Position numbers and translations under genes: made by a program
Part shown: positions 22,090 to 34,800 of the stretch, piece by piece
How positions within the stretch are numbered: position 1 is the first letter of the stretch
Layout of the letters: each line of letters opens with the position of its first letter
The notes under the pieces: generated by a model
What the model was told of the DNA's origin: nothing
Seen by the model: the letters and a program-made list of their open reading frames with translations, nothing else
Databases searched by the model: none
Origin: Tetrastigma voinierianum
Lineage: Eukaryota > Streptophyta > Magnoliopsida > Vitales > Vitaceae
Length of the DNA stretch: 64,000 nt
Assembly: GCA_016808115.1 (NCBI GenBank)
Contig: JAEQBH010000721.1
Location: 1-64,000, forward strand
Direction of reading: 5' to 3'

Positions 22090-25000
22090 CTCCGTTTACA
22101 TTGTTATTTGATGAAGGATCCCATCTTAATGAGACAATATTCATACCAAGACATGGTGTTGCAATAATATTGATTGTAACCAGACATGCCATGCATAAAT
22201 ATATTTGACTCCTACCCACAACACTCTCATTGGATAGAGTCGAGTTCACCCATACTCGTTTGAAATCCTTCTTGCATTTGATGGAATTTGGAATGGCATT
22301 TGTGGATCATGAGGATAGTTAACCATTTATATTCTTCACCAATAGAACCTAAAGATGTGAAGAAGGCTAGCCATAACTCATTGTATAAGGAGGAAATATG
22401 TTGCCCTCATTCGGTGAATCACTGAATTGAGTTCCAATACTCATGGACTCAAAACTGGCCGAAAACGAATCCTCATTATATGGTGTCATCCTTCGTTGTC
22501 TTCCTCTATGTGGCTTTCCAATGGCTCCAATACACACAGTGGCTCTCCTAGACATTGGTCTTCATCTTGTGTAGCATGGTGAAATCATCTTCAGGTGAAT
22601 GAGCCGATGGATATTGACTTTGTTGTGGATCTGCGATATCGGCACATCATTTCGAGTATCCTTCACAGCCATTGGTCCCCTCTCCTCGTGATCCATCATA
22701 ACCTGTAGTAGAAGTACCAGCAAAACTTGGTCTACTACTATGTTCAACACTTGAATCAAAAGAGGGTCGAGAAGTAACAACGGGTTAAAATGAGTCTCTC
22801 GTGTCTTTACTAAAACTTTCACTATGAACTTCTTCAGATAAAACCCGCTCAACATTAACTCCTGCTTCTCGAACATGTGCAGCAATGCGTGGATCAGGAT
22901 TTCCATCTTCATCATCTAAATGGAGAGGTCTAACCCATTAAAATAGTTGATTCTCTTCTTCTTCGCCGAACTCAGCTGAAATTTCTAGTAAATCAGAAAA
23001 TTGTACCCCGACAACTTTTATCGATCTCTGCCTCCCATATCCACTGATCTTTAGTTTCATGTTGTAATAACAAAACCAAGATTGTTGGAGCCCTAGGATA
23101 AGCAAGCCAATTTCTTTTGTTTCGTATGAATTAGAGCAAATGTACTCGAACACTTTCCTGTTGAAGATGATGCGGTTTAGGAAAGAACCTTTAAAACTGA
23201 CTCCTTAATGTTGGGCGTGATTTCCATACAAAACCACCGTTAAGCTCTGATAAAAGTACTTATATTCAATATATAATAATAAAATAGTTATAAAATTTAC
23301 TTATTATAGTGCCTCACAGAACCATTTTTGATCTTGGCGCTATTCTTGATCCACCAAATCCTTTTGCATCACGGAATAGTATAAGGCATGAATTGAAAAT
23401 GTCAAAATCTAAAATAAAAAATTAATCGAGAAATTGAATCAATTAATTAGAAACTCATTAAAAATTTTCCTCGTTTTCCAAATAGAAAGGCCTTGACATT
23501 AGGATCTAATTTTGAAAAACATCATGAAGCGACGAAGTAGCTCGAAAGTTTGGGACAACTCGAGTACGTATTGAAAAAATTGGATTTAGATAGTATCTTT
23601 TGCAATAGTGATTGAGAAATAGTATCACGATAATAATATAAACGTAAAATTATTAAAGGTGAATATTGTGAAGAAGATATTAATTGGATTTTCTTTGCAT
23701 GGAGAGGATGCTTAGAGTTATCCACGGCGATGCGCGATGATAAGTTTCACTCCACTCTTTAGCTTTGAGTCGATCTAATTTACCTTCATCAACGAATCAA
23801 CTCGTAGCCAAAATGGCATGGTTAGGGCGACTTCTGAATCAACAATGTGAAGCATTGTGTATAGTGCCTCATAGTGGACACTAACATTCTCCACCTTCTC
23901 CGATATTGATGATCAAACATGAGTCTTCGACCTCATGTGACTTCTAGTCAGAAGCTAAGCTTGTGAGATGACCATTCATTACTAATAAGACTTTCTTCAA
24001 ATAAACTCTTTTTAGAAGGCATCAAGAGGCAATATAGTTTATTTGCAAATCTTGTTGCCCCCGGGACGCCACGATATCTGCCTTTGGCCACAATCGCGTT
24101 TTGCGAAGCAACTTGACCATGATTGTAAATGAAGTTGGTTATCTTCGACCATTCCGATCAGGCGAAACAACAACATCCTTTTACCAATGTCTTCAAACAT
24201 TAAATCAATGCAGTGTGCTGCACATGGAGTCTAATACAGATTGTATTTCTTCATCAACAACTTTCCTGCTTTCACAAATGTTGATCCATTATCTATTACA
24301 ATTTGAACCACATTTGCTTCTCAAACTTCCTTGATAACGTCCTTCAAAAAACCATATATGTATTTGTTGTCTTTAATCTTATCCGATGCATCAACAAATT
24401 TGAGGAAAATTGTGCTTCCTTTTGAATATACCATAAAAATTAGTATGCTCAATTTAGTTGGCTGGTCCATCATCGCACATAATTGTACATCCATATGTCT
24501 CAATTTCTCCTTTGCAAGTTGACATAAAGCTTCATGTCTTTATACTCCATTTCCAAGTACTTGCTTTTGATTTCATACGGAGATGGTGGTTCGATGTCCA
24601 TCCTTACATATAATAATTCAAGGAAAACTGGTTATTAAAACATATTTTATATGGAGATAATAATGTCATTATTTAAACATATTTCATATGGAGACCATAA
24701 TGTAAAACATATTATATAATTAGACAAACACCTTGTTATTTTCCAAAATCATATTTCTTAAAATGGTGTGAGTGCATTTTTTGAGGTGGAACACTTTCAT
24801 ATATGAAGAACTTGCTAGTGTGGGTAGTGTTTCCTTGATGGAACACCTTTGAACATATTTTTTAGGCTTTTGTTTTGCGTAGAAGACTTGTATAATGATG
24901 GTGCAATTGAAGGTGATGGATTCGTATGTTTGGAACGGTTTAGCCCGGTCTTTGTATCGTCTTGATGGATCACCTGGTTGGGCTAGCCTGTTTTGATACT

Positions 25001-25570
25001 TAAAAAATCTAAAATCAACTTACATTATTTTATACATAATTATGTGAAAAAGCTGAATTAGGTATAAAGATTTACCAATTTTTCTTTTGCCTCTCATAAA
25101 TCCACGCCTTTGATCTGTTCCATTCACTAGCTTTTTTTGATGCGTCTTGCTTCTCGATATTCATCGCTCATCGAGTGCATGTCGGTAGGATACATATGCA
25201 CATCCTCATCACCTCATACCATAAATCATCGTCGATGGGGCTTGTGATGTTTTCCTCCATTATTGCCTCGTAATTCATTTCCCGTTTCTTCCATATCATT
25301 TTACTTTTTTTCGCTTTTGCTTTACCTTTATGTTCTAAGATTGCTTCATTTATTAATTTTATGGCGGCACATTTGAACACTTCTTAGTATTGAATTGGGA
25401 TCAGTATCTTGGATGAAACTTGAAGCGAGAGAATTCTACTTTTATGTTTTAAACCACAATAGTACAAATTGTTCCATTTTATGTCCCTCCCAGGTACGCA
25501 ATACCTCCACGTGTCTGGATCAGGCCTCCACTTCCACCTAGCCATTCTATAAACACATAAAAAGTAAGAC
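22090..25570 (-). pseudogene. hAT transposase (BED / DUF659 / dimerisation type)
   Basis: Cut-and-paste transposase of the hAT superfamily. N-terminal side, about 25560-25460: WRYCVPGRDIKWNNL, like the BED zinc finger but with an eroded first Cys pair. About 25380-25168: EAILEHKGKAKAKKSKM. 24503-24185: DUF659-like region with FLKFVDASDKIKDN, then TPCAAHCIDLMFEDIG, preceded by a stop where Trp is usual. 23725-23522: HPLHAKKIQLISSSQYSP. 23153-22938: RNWLAYPR-like and YYNMKLKI, the dimerisation end. 22555-22367: GKPHRGRQRRMTPYNEDSFS tail; 22240-22090: Gly/Tyr/Asn-rich end. Multiple stops and shifts. Confidence 0.83.
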
Positions 25571-27060
25571 TGGGTTTAACATGATATCTAGCTTAATAAT
25601 ATCATTAAGATGTTTAAGAAGATCTAAATTTCTAACATTAAATATGTCTAACACATCAGATTTCAAATATTATATAAGTATAACTAAATTTAATGTAAAT
25701 AATATCAAATGAAACTAAGAATAAAACTATAGTATAAAAAATAATATTATAATATAAAAATGTGAAACATTATATAACTAAAATAACTATTAAGTAAATA
25801 AATAATATAATTAATTAACTAAAAATTATAATATCAATGAAACTCTAATAAAGAACTATAGTATAAAAATCTATTTGCGGTATAAAAATGTTAAGTAAAT
25901 AGTAATATAATTAAATTAACTAAAAATTATAATATCAAATGAGAGCAAATAAAACTATAGTATAAAAATAATGTACAATATAAAAATGTTTGAAACATTA
26001 TATAACTAAAATAACTATTAAGTAAATAAATAATATAATAATTAGTACTAAAATTACAATATCAAATGAAACTAATAATATGATATAAAATAATATTATA
26101 ATATAAAAAATGTTTGAAACATTATATAACTAAAATAACTATTAAGTAAATAAATAATATAATTAATTAACTAAAAATTATAATATCAAATGAAACTAAA
26201 ATAAAACTATAGTATAAAAATAATATTATAATATAAAAATGTTTGAAACATTATATAACAAAATAATTATTAAGTAAATAATAAATATAATTAATTAACT
26301 AAAGGTATAAATATCAAAATGATTCTAATAAAACTATAATTATAAAATAGATTATAGTATAAAATGTTAAGTAAATAAATAATATAATTAATTAACTAAA
26401 GTATAATATCCAAATGAAACTAAAATAAAACTATAGTATAAAAATAATATTATAATATAAAAATATTTGAAACATTATATAACTAAAATAACTATTAAGT
26501 AAATAAATAATATAATTAATTAACTAAAGTATAATATCCAAATGAAACTCTAATAAAACTATATTATAAAAAATAAGATTATAGTATAAAAATATTGAAG
26601 TAAATAAATAATATAATTGATACTTTAAAAGTAATATCAAATGAAACTAAAATAAAACTATAGTATAAAAATAAGATTATAATATAAAAATGTTTGAAAC
26701 ATTATATAACTAAAATAACTATTAAGTAAATAAGCCATGCAAAATTAATTAACAAAAATTATATTATAAAGTAAGAGAGATTATGAAACTAAATAAAGCT
26801 AGTATAAAAATATATAAATTACTGAAGTATAAAAATGTTTCAAACATTGCTATAACTAAAACAAGATTATAGTAAATAATTAAGTTTGAAACATTATACA
26901 ACTAAAATAACTATTAACTAAATAACTAATATAATTAATTAACACAAAATTATACTATAGTATTATCAAATTATAAAATAAAAATAAAACTATAATATAA
27001 AAATACTAGATTATAAAAGCTGCTTCAACACCAAATAAAACTAAATCAAATATGCATAAA
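25570..27060. repeat. AT-rich tandem array inside the hAT element
   Basis: An imperfect tandem array built from TATAGTATAAAAATAATATT, TTTGAAACATTATATAAC, TAACTATTAAGTAAATAA and AATATAATTAATTAACTAAA. The TTTGAAACATTATA anchor recurs near 25762, 25989, 26112, 26242, 26466, 26692 and 26886, so spacings are about 123-130 or 196-227 bp; the larger ones contain shortened units. It lies upstream of the BED-like exon on the minus strand, where an intron or 5' region would be. Confidence 0.88.
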
Positions 27061-27510
27061 AACAAAATTAATGAGCGAAAGAAACATACCTTAATTTAAT
27101 GATCTTCAAAAAATTAGGATAAAGAACAAATAAAAATTATTTGAGTGAAATGGAGCTTAGATGTGGATGGATGAGTTTGTAATGAAAGTGTATGATTTTA
27201 AATTATTTATAGAATTTTTGAGTCAAAATAGCCATTGGATTGTCAAGCCGTTGATTTGTATTTCTAACCGTTGGATTTGATTTTGGTTCCGTCGTGGTTG
27301 GATATCGCTTATATCCGTTAGAAATCGTGATTAGATCAAACTGATTTAAAATCAACCGTTGGATAAAATATAGCCGTTGGTTTTCAAAAGGCGGACTAAA
27401 TCTGGTATCGGTCAGCGAGAAAAATATCCAAAGGCGGGGAAAATTCGGGAAAAATCCCAGAAAAAACGAAAAATTGTGATATTTTGAATTTATTGCCGAT
27501 CATCGTGATA

Positions 27511-28009
27511 ATGTCAACTTCCCCGGACCAGCGCCTCCACCGTAGCGTGTGCGCCTAGCAGAAAAATGTCGGCAAAAATCGGTCCTTTTCAAAAATCGGC
27601 GAAAAATACGGTGATTTTCCGATTTTCGATTTTTGCCATCCATTTTCACCCCAATCTTTTCAGCGGCTGCGAAATCCGATTTTTCTCGAAAAATGCGATA
27701 AATCAGCATTTTGTCCTTGCTCATCGGTAGAGTACGATTTTTAGGTCTCGCTTTATTTTTTCCCATTTGATCCACATCCTCCCATCTTATATATATCTTC
27801 TATGTTGATAAGGTTGTTATTTACTCTTTATTTGATTTGTTTTGATTTTTTTCATTTGAAGAATTTTTTTTGTTGTTCCTAATTAAGTTCTTCCACAATG
27901 TTAATGCTGAATATGTAATTCATAAGTTGCATTTTCTATTGTGTTTGTTCTTAAAAAAAAAGAGGGAAATTTTATCAAATGAATGTAAATAGATAAATTT
28001 AGATAACAT
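27511..28009. other. Subterminal-type repeats, then unassigned DNA
   Basis: 27511-27660 continues the AAAATCGG/CGGCGAAAAAT motif cluster, which may still be the hAT end or a second related element. From 27780 to 28009 the sequence is T-rich with no recognisable feature. Confidence 0.45.
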
Positions 28010-29995
28010 TTAGGGTTATGAAACTAAATTTGTCTCAAATGCAATGTTTACTACCATAATAGACAAATCTACTACTATAATATACTAAAACTACTACCAT
28101 AACATAATACATATACAATAGTATAACAAATCACCAAAACCAATACATATAGGAAATTTTATCAAATGAATGTAAAAAGATAAATTTATATAACATTTAG
28201 GGTTATGAAAGCTTCAAATTTGTCTCAAATCGTATTTACTACCATAACAGTTGATATCTTTGTAATATCGACACTACCATAACATAATACACATATACAA
28301 CGATAACCAAATCTTAAACCAATACATATCGACCACTAATAGTTTTAATTTCATTATTATCATTAAATCTGTATATAAGATATAGAGTATTCAATATAAA
28401 GAACTCATTTTGCTAGCATAATACCTTAGTTTACATAAACTGCTCATCATAACCATTGATACCATGGCCTCCTTTGAATCTACTGGCATTGCTACATTAA
28501 CTACCATAGTGAAATTGCAAACCCAGCTATTAGAATGCACTCCGTGGTTTAGTGTTTTAGGTGCTTAATCATATCTAAGGGTAGTATAACATTCAGCCAC
28601 ATACTAATTTGAAGCATAATACATGAGACTCACCTAAGCTATTATCTGTACTAAATCTACCACATAGTACTTTGTCCTTCATAGTGAAAACTTCTAAACC
28701 AACATAAGGACTCTGAGTACCTTTATTAGTATTTAGTTATTAATGAAATTAAAGTGAGTATAGCCTTCAATAGATGTACAATTTGAAGAACATGCCTAAA
28801 CCTACATAACTTATGAAACTACTATCATGTATAATACAGATCTACTACCATAATTGCTACATCAACTAACATAGTGAAGCATAAATAACTACGAGTTATT
28901 AGGACTCGAATGGCTTTAATACATTGACTTTAGTTGCCATGAATTCGGATTATTTATATCATTCAATAAATTTTACAATTTTGAGCTTTAATACATTATT
29001 TATATTTTTTTATTTTAAAATCATTGTTCATTAATTGGCTTAGGTGTTATCTCTGAATTGGTTGACAGTGTCATGTTATTTTCATTTTTGTTCACCTAAA
29101 GTAATGAGTAGGTACATGGGATGATGATTGAAACTCCCAGAAAAACCACCGAACCATACTAATTATGCACAATTTGGTATCATACTCCACTAATTTTCAT
29201 AAAGAAGTTGGATGTCTCAAATGATTGAATAATTAAGAAAAAATTGGTTTATTGATCAAATTAATGGCCGTCTTACCTCTGTATTCTTAGGATGGTAGGA
29301 GCTGCTGGTTCATATTTACTTTAATACATCATTCTAGTTAATTATTAATGTTTATTTTCTAGTAACTACAATTAAGGACTCAAAGTAACTTCAATCATTT
29401 TGATTGCTTAATACATGTTAAGATAGTCTTGCATTCAATAGATGTAATTTGAAGCACATAATACATAGTTTACCTAAGCTACCACCATAACTTCTTGAAA
29501 CTACTACCTGTACCAACAAATCTATATACATAACTACTACATTAACTAAACACCAGTGAAAAAGATTATGAAACCAACCCCAGTGGATCCATAGTAGTTG
29601 AATGCATCATTAAATTGCTTAATACATATTAAGGTAGTCTTCAATAGTCTTTTCCAGTTCAGCACATAAACATAGTTTACACCCTAAACTACTATAGTAA
29701 CTTAATTGAAACTACTACTCATAACATACTAAATTTTATCATATTATACATCAACTAACATAATTGAAAAATTGTAAACAAACTACTAAATGGAGTTACT
29801 TGATAGGTTGAATGGTAAATGATTGCTTAAGCCATATTAAGGTAGTCTTTGTTCAATAGATGTACAATTTCAAGCACATAAAAACTATAATTTACCTAAA
29901 CTACTACCATAACTCTTGACTACCGTAACATATTGAATCTACTCACCATATCAGCTGCAACTAACATAGTAAAGTGTAAAAATAACTACAAATGG
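28010..29995. repeat. ~200-bp imperfect tandem array (CTACTACCATAAC)
   Basis: Repeating order of blocks: TAGTCTTCAATAGATGTACA, ATTTGAAGCACATAATACAT, AGTTTACCTAAACTACTACC, ATAACTTCTTGAAACTACTA, then ACATCAACTAACATAGTGAA, an ACTAG(T)TGGACTC-like block and GATTGCTTAATACATATTAA. The AAGCACATAATAC anchor lies near 28418, 28612, 28786, 29451, 29660 and 29868; the last three are about 208 bp apart. 28930-29340 is a less repetitive interruption. No coding potential is seen. Confidence 0.82.
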
Positions 29996-30717
29996 GTGGA
30001 AACATTGGGTTTAATGCATACTTCGTCTACTACCATTACAAACATAGTTGAAAATCATTATATTTGTACTTACATACATCTTGGAGCTGTGTATGATATA
30101 TATGATTACTTCTCTGTTTCGAGAAAAGAAGATGTCAGCTATTACATTGTCTTTCATTGAGTGAAAATGAATTGTGATTCTTAGTTGAATCATCATGAAA
30201 GAAAGATGCACTATAAGTGGTTATAAAACTACAAGGACTCGAAGATGAAATAATCAGAGACTTGGGTGTAATAAATGAATGGAAAAGACAGATAGGCGTA
30301 ACATTGGCCTTATCCCCTCTAAATATGGAAATGAAAACAACCATGAGGACATGCAAGATATTGCATTTTCATTGTAAAATATTTATATTTATTGGATCGA
30401 TATAACATCATTGTTACCTAATTAGTAATTTATGAGTTGTTTGTAATACATTTACCCAAACTTATATATTTATTATATGATAGGTGCTTTTGAGGTGTTA
30501 TGTAATATTTATGTTGAATGAATTACTAAATATATTGTTGATATTGACAATTTGAATGTTATGTAATATTGACGATTTCAAGACAACTTTCTTGCTTATT
30601 TATTGTATTGCTAATTTATTTTGGATATACATGAGTTGAGGAATGTTATTTACATATAGCAGTAACGAATCCAAAATAGCAATAGTAATCTGAATACTAC
30701 ATCGAATCAAACTGTTC
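29996..30717. other. Unassigned intergenic DNA
   Basis: AT-rich, with short ORFs only; no transposon protein or repeat structure that I can recognise. 30400-30620 contains several TATTGACAATTTGAATG/ATGTAATATTGACG-like short duplications. Confidence 0.5.
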
Positions 30718-33045
30718 TTACAAGTTCTTACTTGAAAGTAGCTTTAGTTGGTACATGTTATCATTCTTTCTCCCTCCCTCTAAACATATATAAGCATTTA
30801 CAGAAACATAGACAAAAAAAAGTTGAAATACATCTAAGATCATGGTTGCGGAGGATGATTTGGGAGGATTGAGCACATGTATTGTCATCATCTCTTCATT
30901 CTTATTGACAATTAACTCACTAAGATCACTCTTAACCTGGCCAATCAACTCTCTAAGATCACTCTAAACCTGCTTAATTTGATCCATTTGACTTGCAATT
31001 GTCGTATTCTAATCTTCTATAACAAGCCATGGCTTCAGACAATATAGAGTTGACCAGTGTGTGTGATCTGTGGCAGCGGTCATCTTGTTGCATTATGCGA
31101 AGTAGTAAACTCATCTACTCCTCTGGGCATTGGTTCATTGCCCTTTTCCATGTCCCTAATTTTTGCTTCCTTTGCTTCCTCATCATCACTAACATCTTCA
31201 TTAGTATCAACATTAACATCTGCGTGTTTCCTCCTTAGGTTGCCCATATCCCATCGACGCATGATCTTCATTAGTTGTAAAGTTATAGCATTGATTATAT
31301 CAGAAGGTTTAGTTTGCCAAAATTCTGTTCACGGCTTAAATCAATCCCCATCCCTTGGAATACTAAAGTTAGAATGAGACCATATGGTAGGATTCGATCT
31401 TTTTTCTTATAGCAGGCAATCATGTGTTGAATGATCATGTGTCCTATATGTAATTGGCGTCCCTTTGTAGTGGAATCGATCACAAAGGTCTCCATATATG
31501 AGACATCATCCTATGACCTCCTTTTGGAAGAAATCACGGTGGTGACCAAATATTATGCAAGATCTGGGAGACATGGTCATTCTGCGAGTGTTTGGCTTAA
31601 TCAAAGAAGTACATCTTTATTGACAAAATAAATTTCAGCCCATTTGGTAGCGGAATAGGCCAGAATAAGATATGCTAACCCCAGTCAAAAGCTTCCAGGC
31701 CATGAATCCAAGCCCATGAAAGGTCTAGGGATATTTCTTGAATTTTTAAAAAAATTTCAAAGCTGCTAATAGAGAATATTGAGACTTTGTCTCAGAAGCA
31801 AAAGGTGGAGGAGACTTTTTCTCCAAATCAGGACATGGCAGAGTACATGGGCAATGGTGGAAAGCTACTTGAGGAGCACGACTCCTTATTGAAAGCGTGG
31901 ACAACTATTGGGATAGTGGGTTGGTTCAGAGTTTACTCTAATGAAAGTGGGAAGAGCCAATTTCCCGGGGAATGAGTTAAGCTGACCGGTTGGCTAGTGA
32001 AAGTGAGATGGGTGTAGTTACTAAAAATGTCTATAAAATGAAATCAGCTTGTCAAGCGAGGGCACGACAAACCTCAAAACCAATGCAAGAACATTTCAGT
32101 ACTTCTCTTACTCTTCTATAATTTCAATAGCATTTTTATTCAGATTCCTAGCTTAGTTTTATATGTTATTTCCGAGTACTTTGTCACTTCAAAGCTTTTT
32201 TGCTTTAGCAATTGATTTTTAGTCCAATTATATAATGAAATATGCTATTTTTCAAGCTAGTATGTTGATTTTCTTTAGCTTTCAATTTAGTTATAATCTA
32301 ATTTTCAAAGAATTTTCACTTAGAATACGAGGGCTATCAAGGAACTAGATGATCGTTGTCTTTTTTGACCAAAAAGTTAGATTTTGGCACCGATTTAGTT
32401 TGAAAATACTATAATTCTGTTTCCAGGCGCATTGACCAATTTTCGTGTTTTTTGTATGTTTTGGTGAATTCCACTAGAAAATCCATCGAAACAATCCTCT
32501 CGACCACATAATCGAGAAATTGCTTGGCCTGGTATAAATTCCTCTAACTGGGGCCGCATTTTTGTGTCATAAACACATGCTTCCACATGGGGTATCCCTA
32601 ATATCTCACAAATTTTGTCTCCATTAATCTCAATCTCTATCTCTATAATTGAAGATTTAATAGACGTCATGGCTCTATTTCAAAAACTTTGCATGGTAGA
32701 AAAGTCTTACCAATGTTGTGTACTATAGTGCTGTCTTGACGGAATCCGCATCATACTTAGAGATCGTGCAGTAAACCTTGAAGATACATCAATCCAAAGT
32801 CATAAATTTACCCGCCCATATTTTTCTCTCTAAATAATAAGATAAATACTATAACTGTTCTTCCATGGAATCGAATATGTTAGTGTCATATCTAGCCTTT
32901 GTTCGAGCCTCTTTATGATGAGCCTCCATGGGACACTTTCATAATAACAAATATTGCATGACTCTCTTTTCTTCGTGCCATGTTGTTGATGAAAAACTGA
33001 ATAATGTGAAGCTTTAGCCATTCTTTGAAGCTCTAAGCAACCCAT
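30718..33045 (-). pseudogene. 'Putative plant transposon protein' relic (minus copy)
   Basis: Similar to the plant-specific domain annotated as 'putative plant transposon protein' (Pfam Transposase_32), found near retroelements; its function is not known. At 32670-32395: DKICEILGIPHVEACVYDTK and QAISRLCGREDCFDGF. After an interruption, 31600-31500 has LPKGGHR, then 31495-31295 gives IDSTTKGRQLHIGHMIIQHM and KKDRILPYGLILTLVFQGMG. 31271-31080 is an acidic tail (VDTNEDVSDDEEAKE). 30990-30860 has a heptad-like run including IGQVKSDLSELIVNKNEEM. Frame breaks occur in every segment. The N-terminal end at 33045 is uncertain. Confidence 0.68.
31640..32394 (+). other. Insertion in the relic, possibly LTR-like
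   Basis: This piece separates the RLCGRED part from the KPNTRR/GGHR part of the minus-strand relic, so it is probably an insertion. On the plus strand it has TATAAAATG (32032), a region resembling a transcript start with CTTCTCTTACTCTTC, and near its end TTTTGGCACCGATTTAG, somewhat like an LTR retroelement primer site. No paired LTR or target duplication was seen, so an LTR fragment is only a guess. Confidence 0.3.
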
Positions 33046-33059
33046 AATGAAGAGGTGGA

Positions 33060-34011
33060 GTTGTTAAGCCAAGTAAGAAATAGCGGTTTTAAAAGTTGGC
33101 TTGATTCGAGGACACATTAAGATGTATCGAATCACGTTCAATAATTTAGCCATTGATGTCGGACGGTAATTTAGACAGTGAGAAATGCGTTAAATGCGGA
33201 TTGGAAATTTTATGAATTTATTGATTGCAATACGGGCCTTACTATGAGCTATCCACCTTGCTATAATATAATAGAAACCACAATCGGACACACGACCGGA
33301 CGAATCCTACGTCCGATTGGAGCTTCCAAATGGCCTTTCAAACAAATATGCACTTAGTATTGGACAATTATCCAGACACATTTTTGCAGCTTGTTAATTA
33401 TGCTTCCTTTTAATGGCCAATTTTACCTATTTTGATGCACTTGGTCTCACTTCAAAGTTGTAATAAACATTAAAAAATTATCTCTGAAGTAAGCAAAATA
33501 TTGGAATACTAAAGAGATACGTTAACGACCATCCTATATTAAAAATTTGCACTACAAATAGTTGTCCAAAAACAAATGACTAATGTCATATTCTAAATAC
33601 TTCATCAACAAGTAGGTATTTGTCTAACAAGTAGGTATTTGTCCACGACAAATATAAACATAATGTTTTTAAGACATTTTCTTTCCAATGAAGCTCCCAA
33701 CTTCAAGCAAGTCCATATGTCTTTCGAATCCTTTCCTACTCTTGGTTATCTCTATGATTTATTAAAGTATAGACAAGCTTTAGTTGATAATAATTCATCT
33801 TTGCCTGAAAAATAAAAAAGGAAGGTAAATATCAATAAAGACATTAAAATTCAATGGCCATATAATGCGATATCATTAAGGAGTTCTGACAAACCAGCGA
33901 AATGATTTCTTGTCATAGTGGAACCATTCTAGTGTTCCATGTACTTGATTATAAACATTCCACAATCGTAATTATACAACAACAAGGTACATGAAATTGT
34001 TATATATCATA
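33060..34011. other. Unassigned intergenic DNA
   Basis: No recognisable coding or repeat feature apart from a short duplication of CAAGTAGGTATTTGTC near 33610-33640. It ends where the truncated LTR begins. Confidence 0.5.
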
Positions 34012-34570
34012 GATGAATAAGGAATTAGACATAGATGAATCAACCTAATTAGTCGAGTAATAGAGATATTAGCGGTAATTAGGAGGCTTATGAGATTCTT
34101 GGGTCTTAAAGCATCTCAAATGCTTGGGGTTGAGTTGAGAAGCAAGAGACTTAGTGTTAGTTGATAGGTTATTTGACCTCGAGAGAGACTTATAATTAAA
34201 TTAGGCAAGAGTCACCTTGGATAACACTTACACGAGACAATAGGATAGAATTTTGGCCTATATATAGTGGATTGTTCGAATGCATAAATACCACGGTTTT
34301 ACAATCTCTTGGTATCCCTTAGTTGCACATTTCATTTGTTAGATTGAGATTTCATTATTTTAGTTTAAATATTGTTTTGATATCACAATTGACCATTTGG
34401 ATATCAGAGAAGTGTTCTAATTTTGGTACTTAGTATCCCTAATTTCCTTGTGGATCGATCTCTATACATTTCGTACACTATATTACTTGACAAATGTATA
34501 CTTGTGCAAATAGGCCCTTACTTCACATTTTATCACATATTTTATACACAATCACACCATATACCTATCA
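34012..34570 (+). repeat. Truncated 5' LTR of the framework element
   Basis: 34012-34250 matches 61525-61757 closely (for example GAATTAGACATAGATGAATC and GGTTATTTGACCTCGAGAGA). The last part, including ACACTATATTACTTGA, matches 62660-62742. About 1.2 kb of LTR start is missing on the left, and the middle is 600-850 bp shorter than in the other LTR. It ends CTATCA just before the primer site. Confidence 0.75.
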
Positions 34571-34576
34571 AGTTTT

Positions 34577-34594
34577 TGGCGCCGTTGTCGGGGA
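34577..34594 (+). other. Primer binding site, framework element copy 1
   Basis: TGGCGCCGTTGTCGGGGA is close to the TGGCGCCGTTGCCGGGGA primer site used by several plant Athila/Tat-like elements, which is attributed to tRNA-Asp. Confidence 0.75.
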
Positions 34595-34800
34595 AATTGT
34601 GGTGTTTTATGCTAATATCAATACCAAGTACTTCTTTGTGGTACTTCAAATAATTTTTATCAAATTAGTCCTTCTTATGGTTATTTCTTTTGTTTTCTTG
34701 TTTCCCTTTTAGTTTGTTCTTTCTTGTCTTCTTTTTCCTTTGTTTTTTGTTTTTTATAGGATTCGCAATCACGGCCGGATCCTTACATTGGAGTTGACAA

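Larger units (their letters stand above)
21826..27510 (-). mobile_element. hAT transposon with broken transposase
   Basis: A minus-strand hAT-type transposase relic (about 25570-22090) lies between regions crowded with ATATCGG/AAAATCGG motifs: 21826-21920 at one side (at least seven CGG-ending repeats) and 27390-27660 at the other. Such motif clusters near the ends are typical subterminal transposase-binding repeats. Terminal inverted repeats and an 8-bp duplication could not be fixed, so both limits are approximate. An AT-rich tandem array (25570-27060) lies between the transposase and the right end. Confidence 0.7.

Noticed and set aside
27500..27775. 91-codon basic minus-strand frame
   Set aside because: It consists of AAAATCGG-type subterminal repeats of a hAT element rather than a gene.
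34012..34570. Complete LTR at the left end of the framework element
   Set aside because: Sequence before 34012 does not match the first 730 bp of the LTR at 60794, so this copy is truncated.
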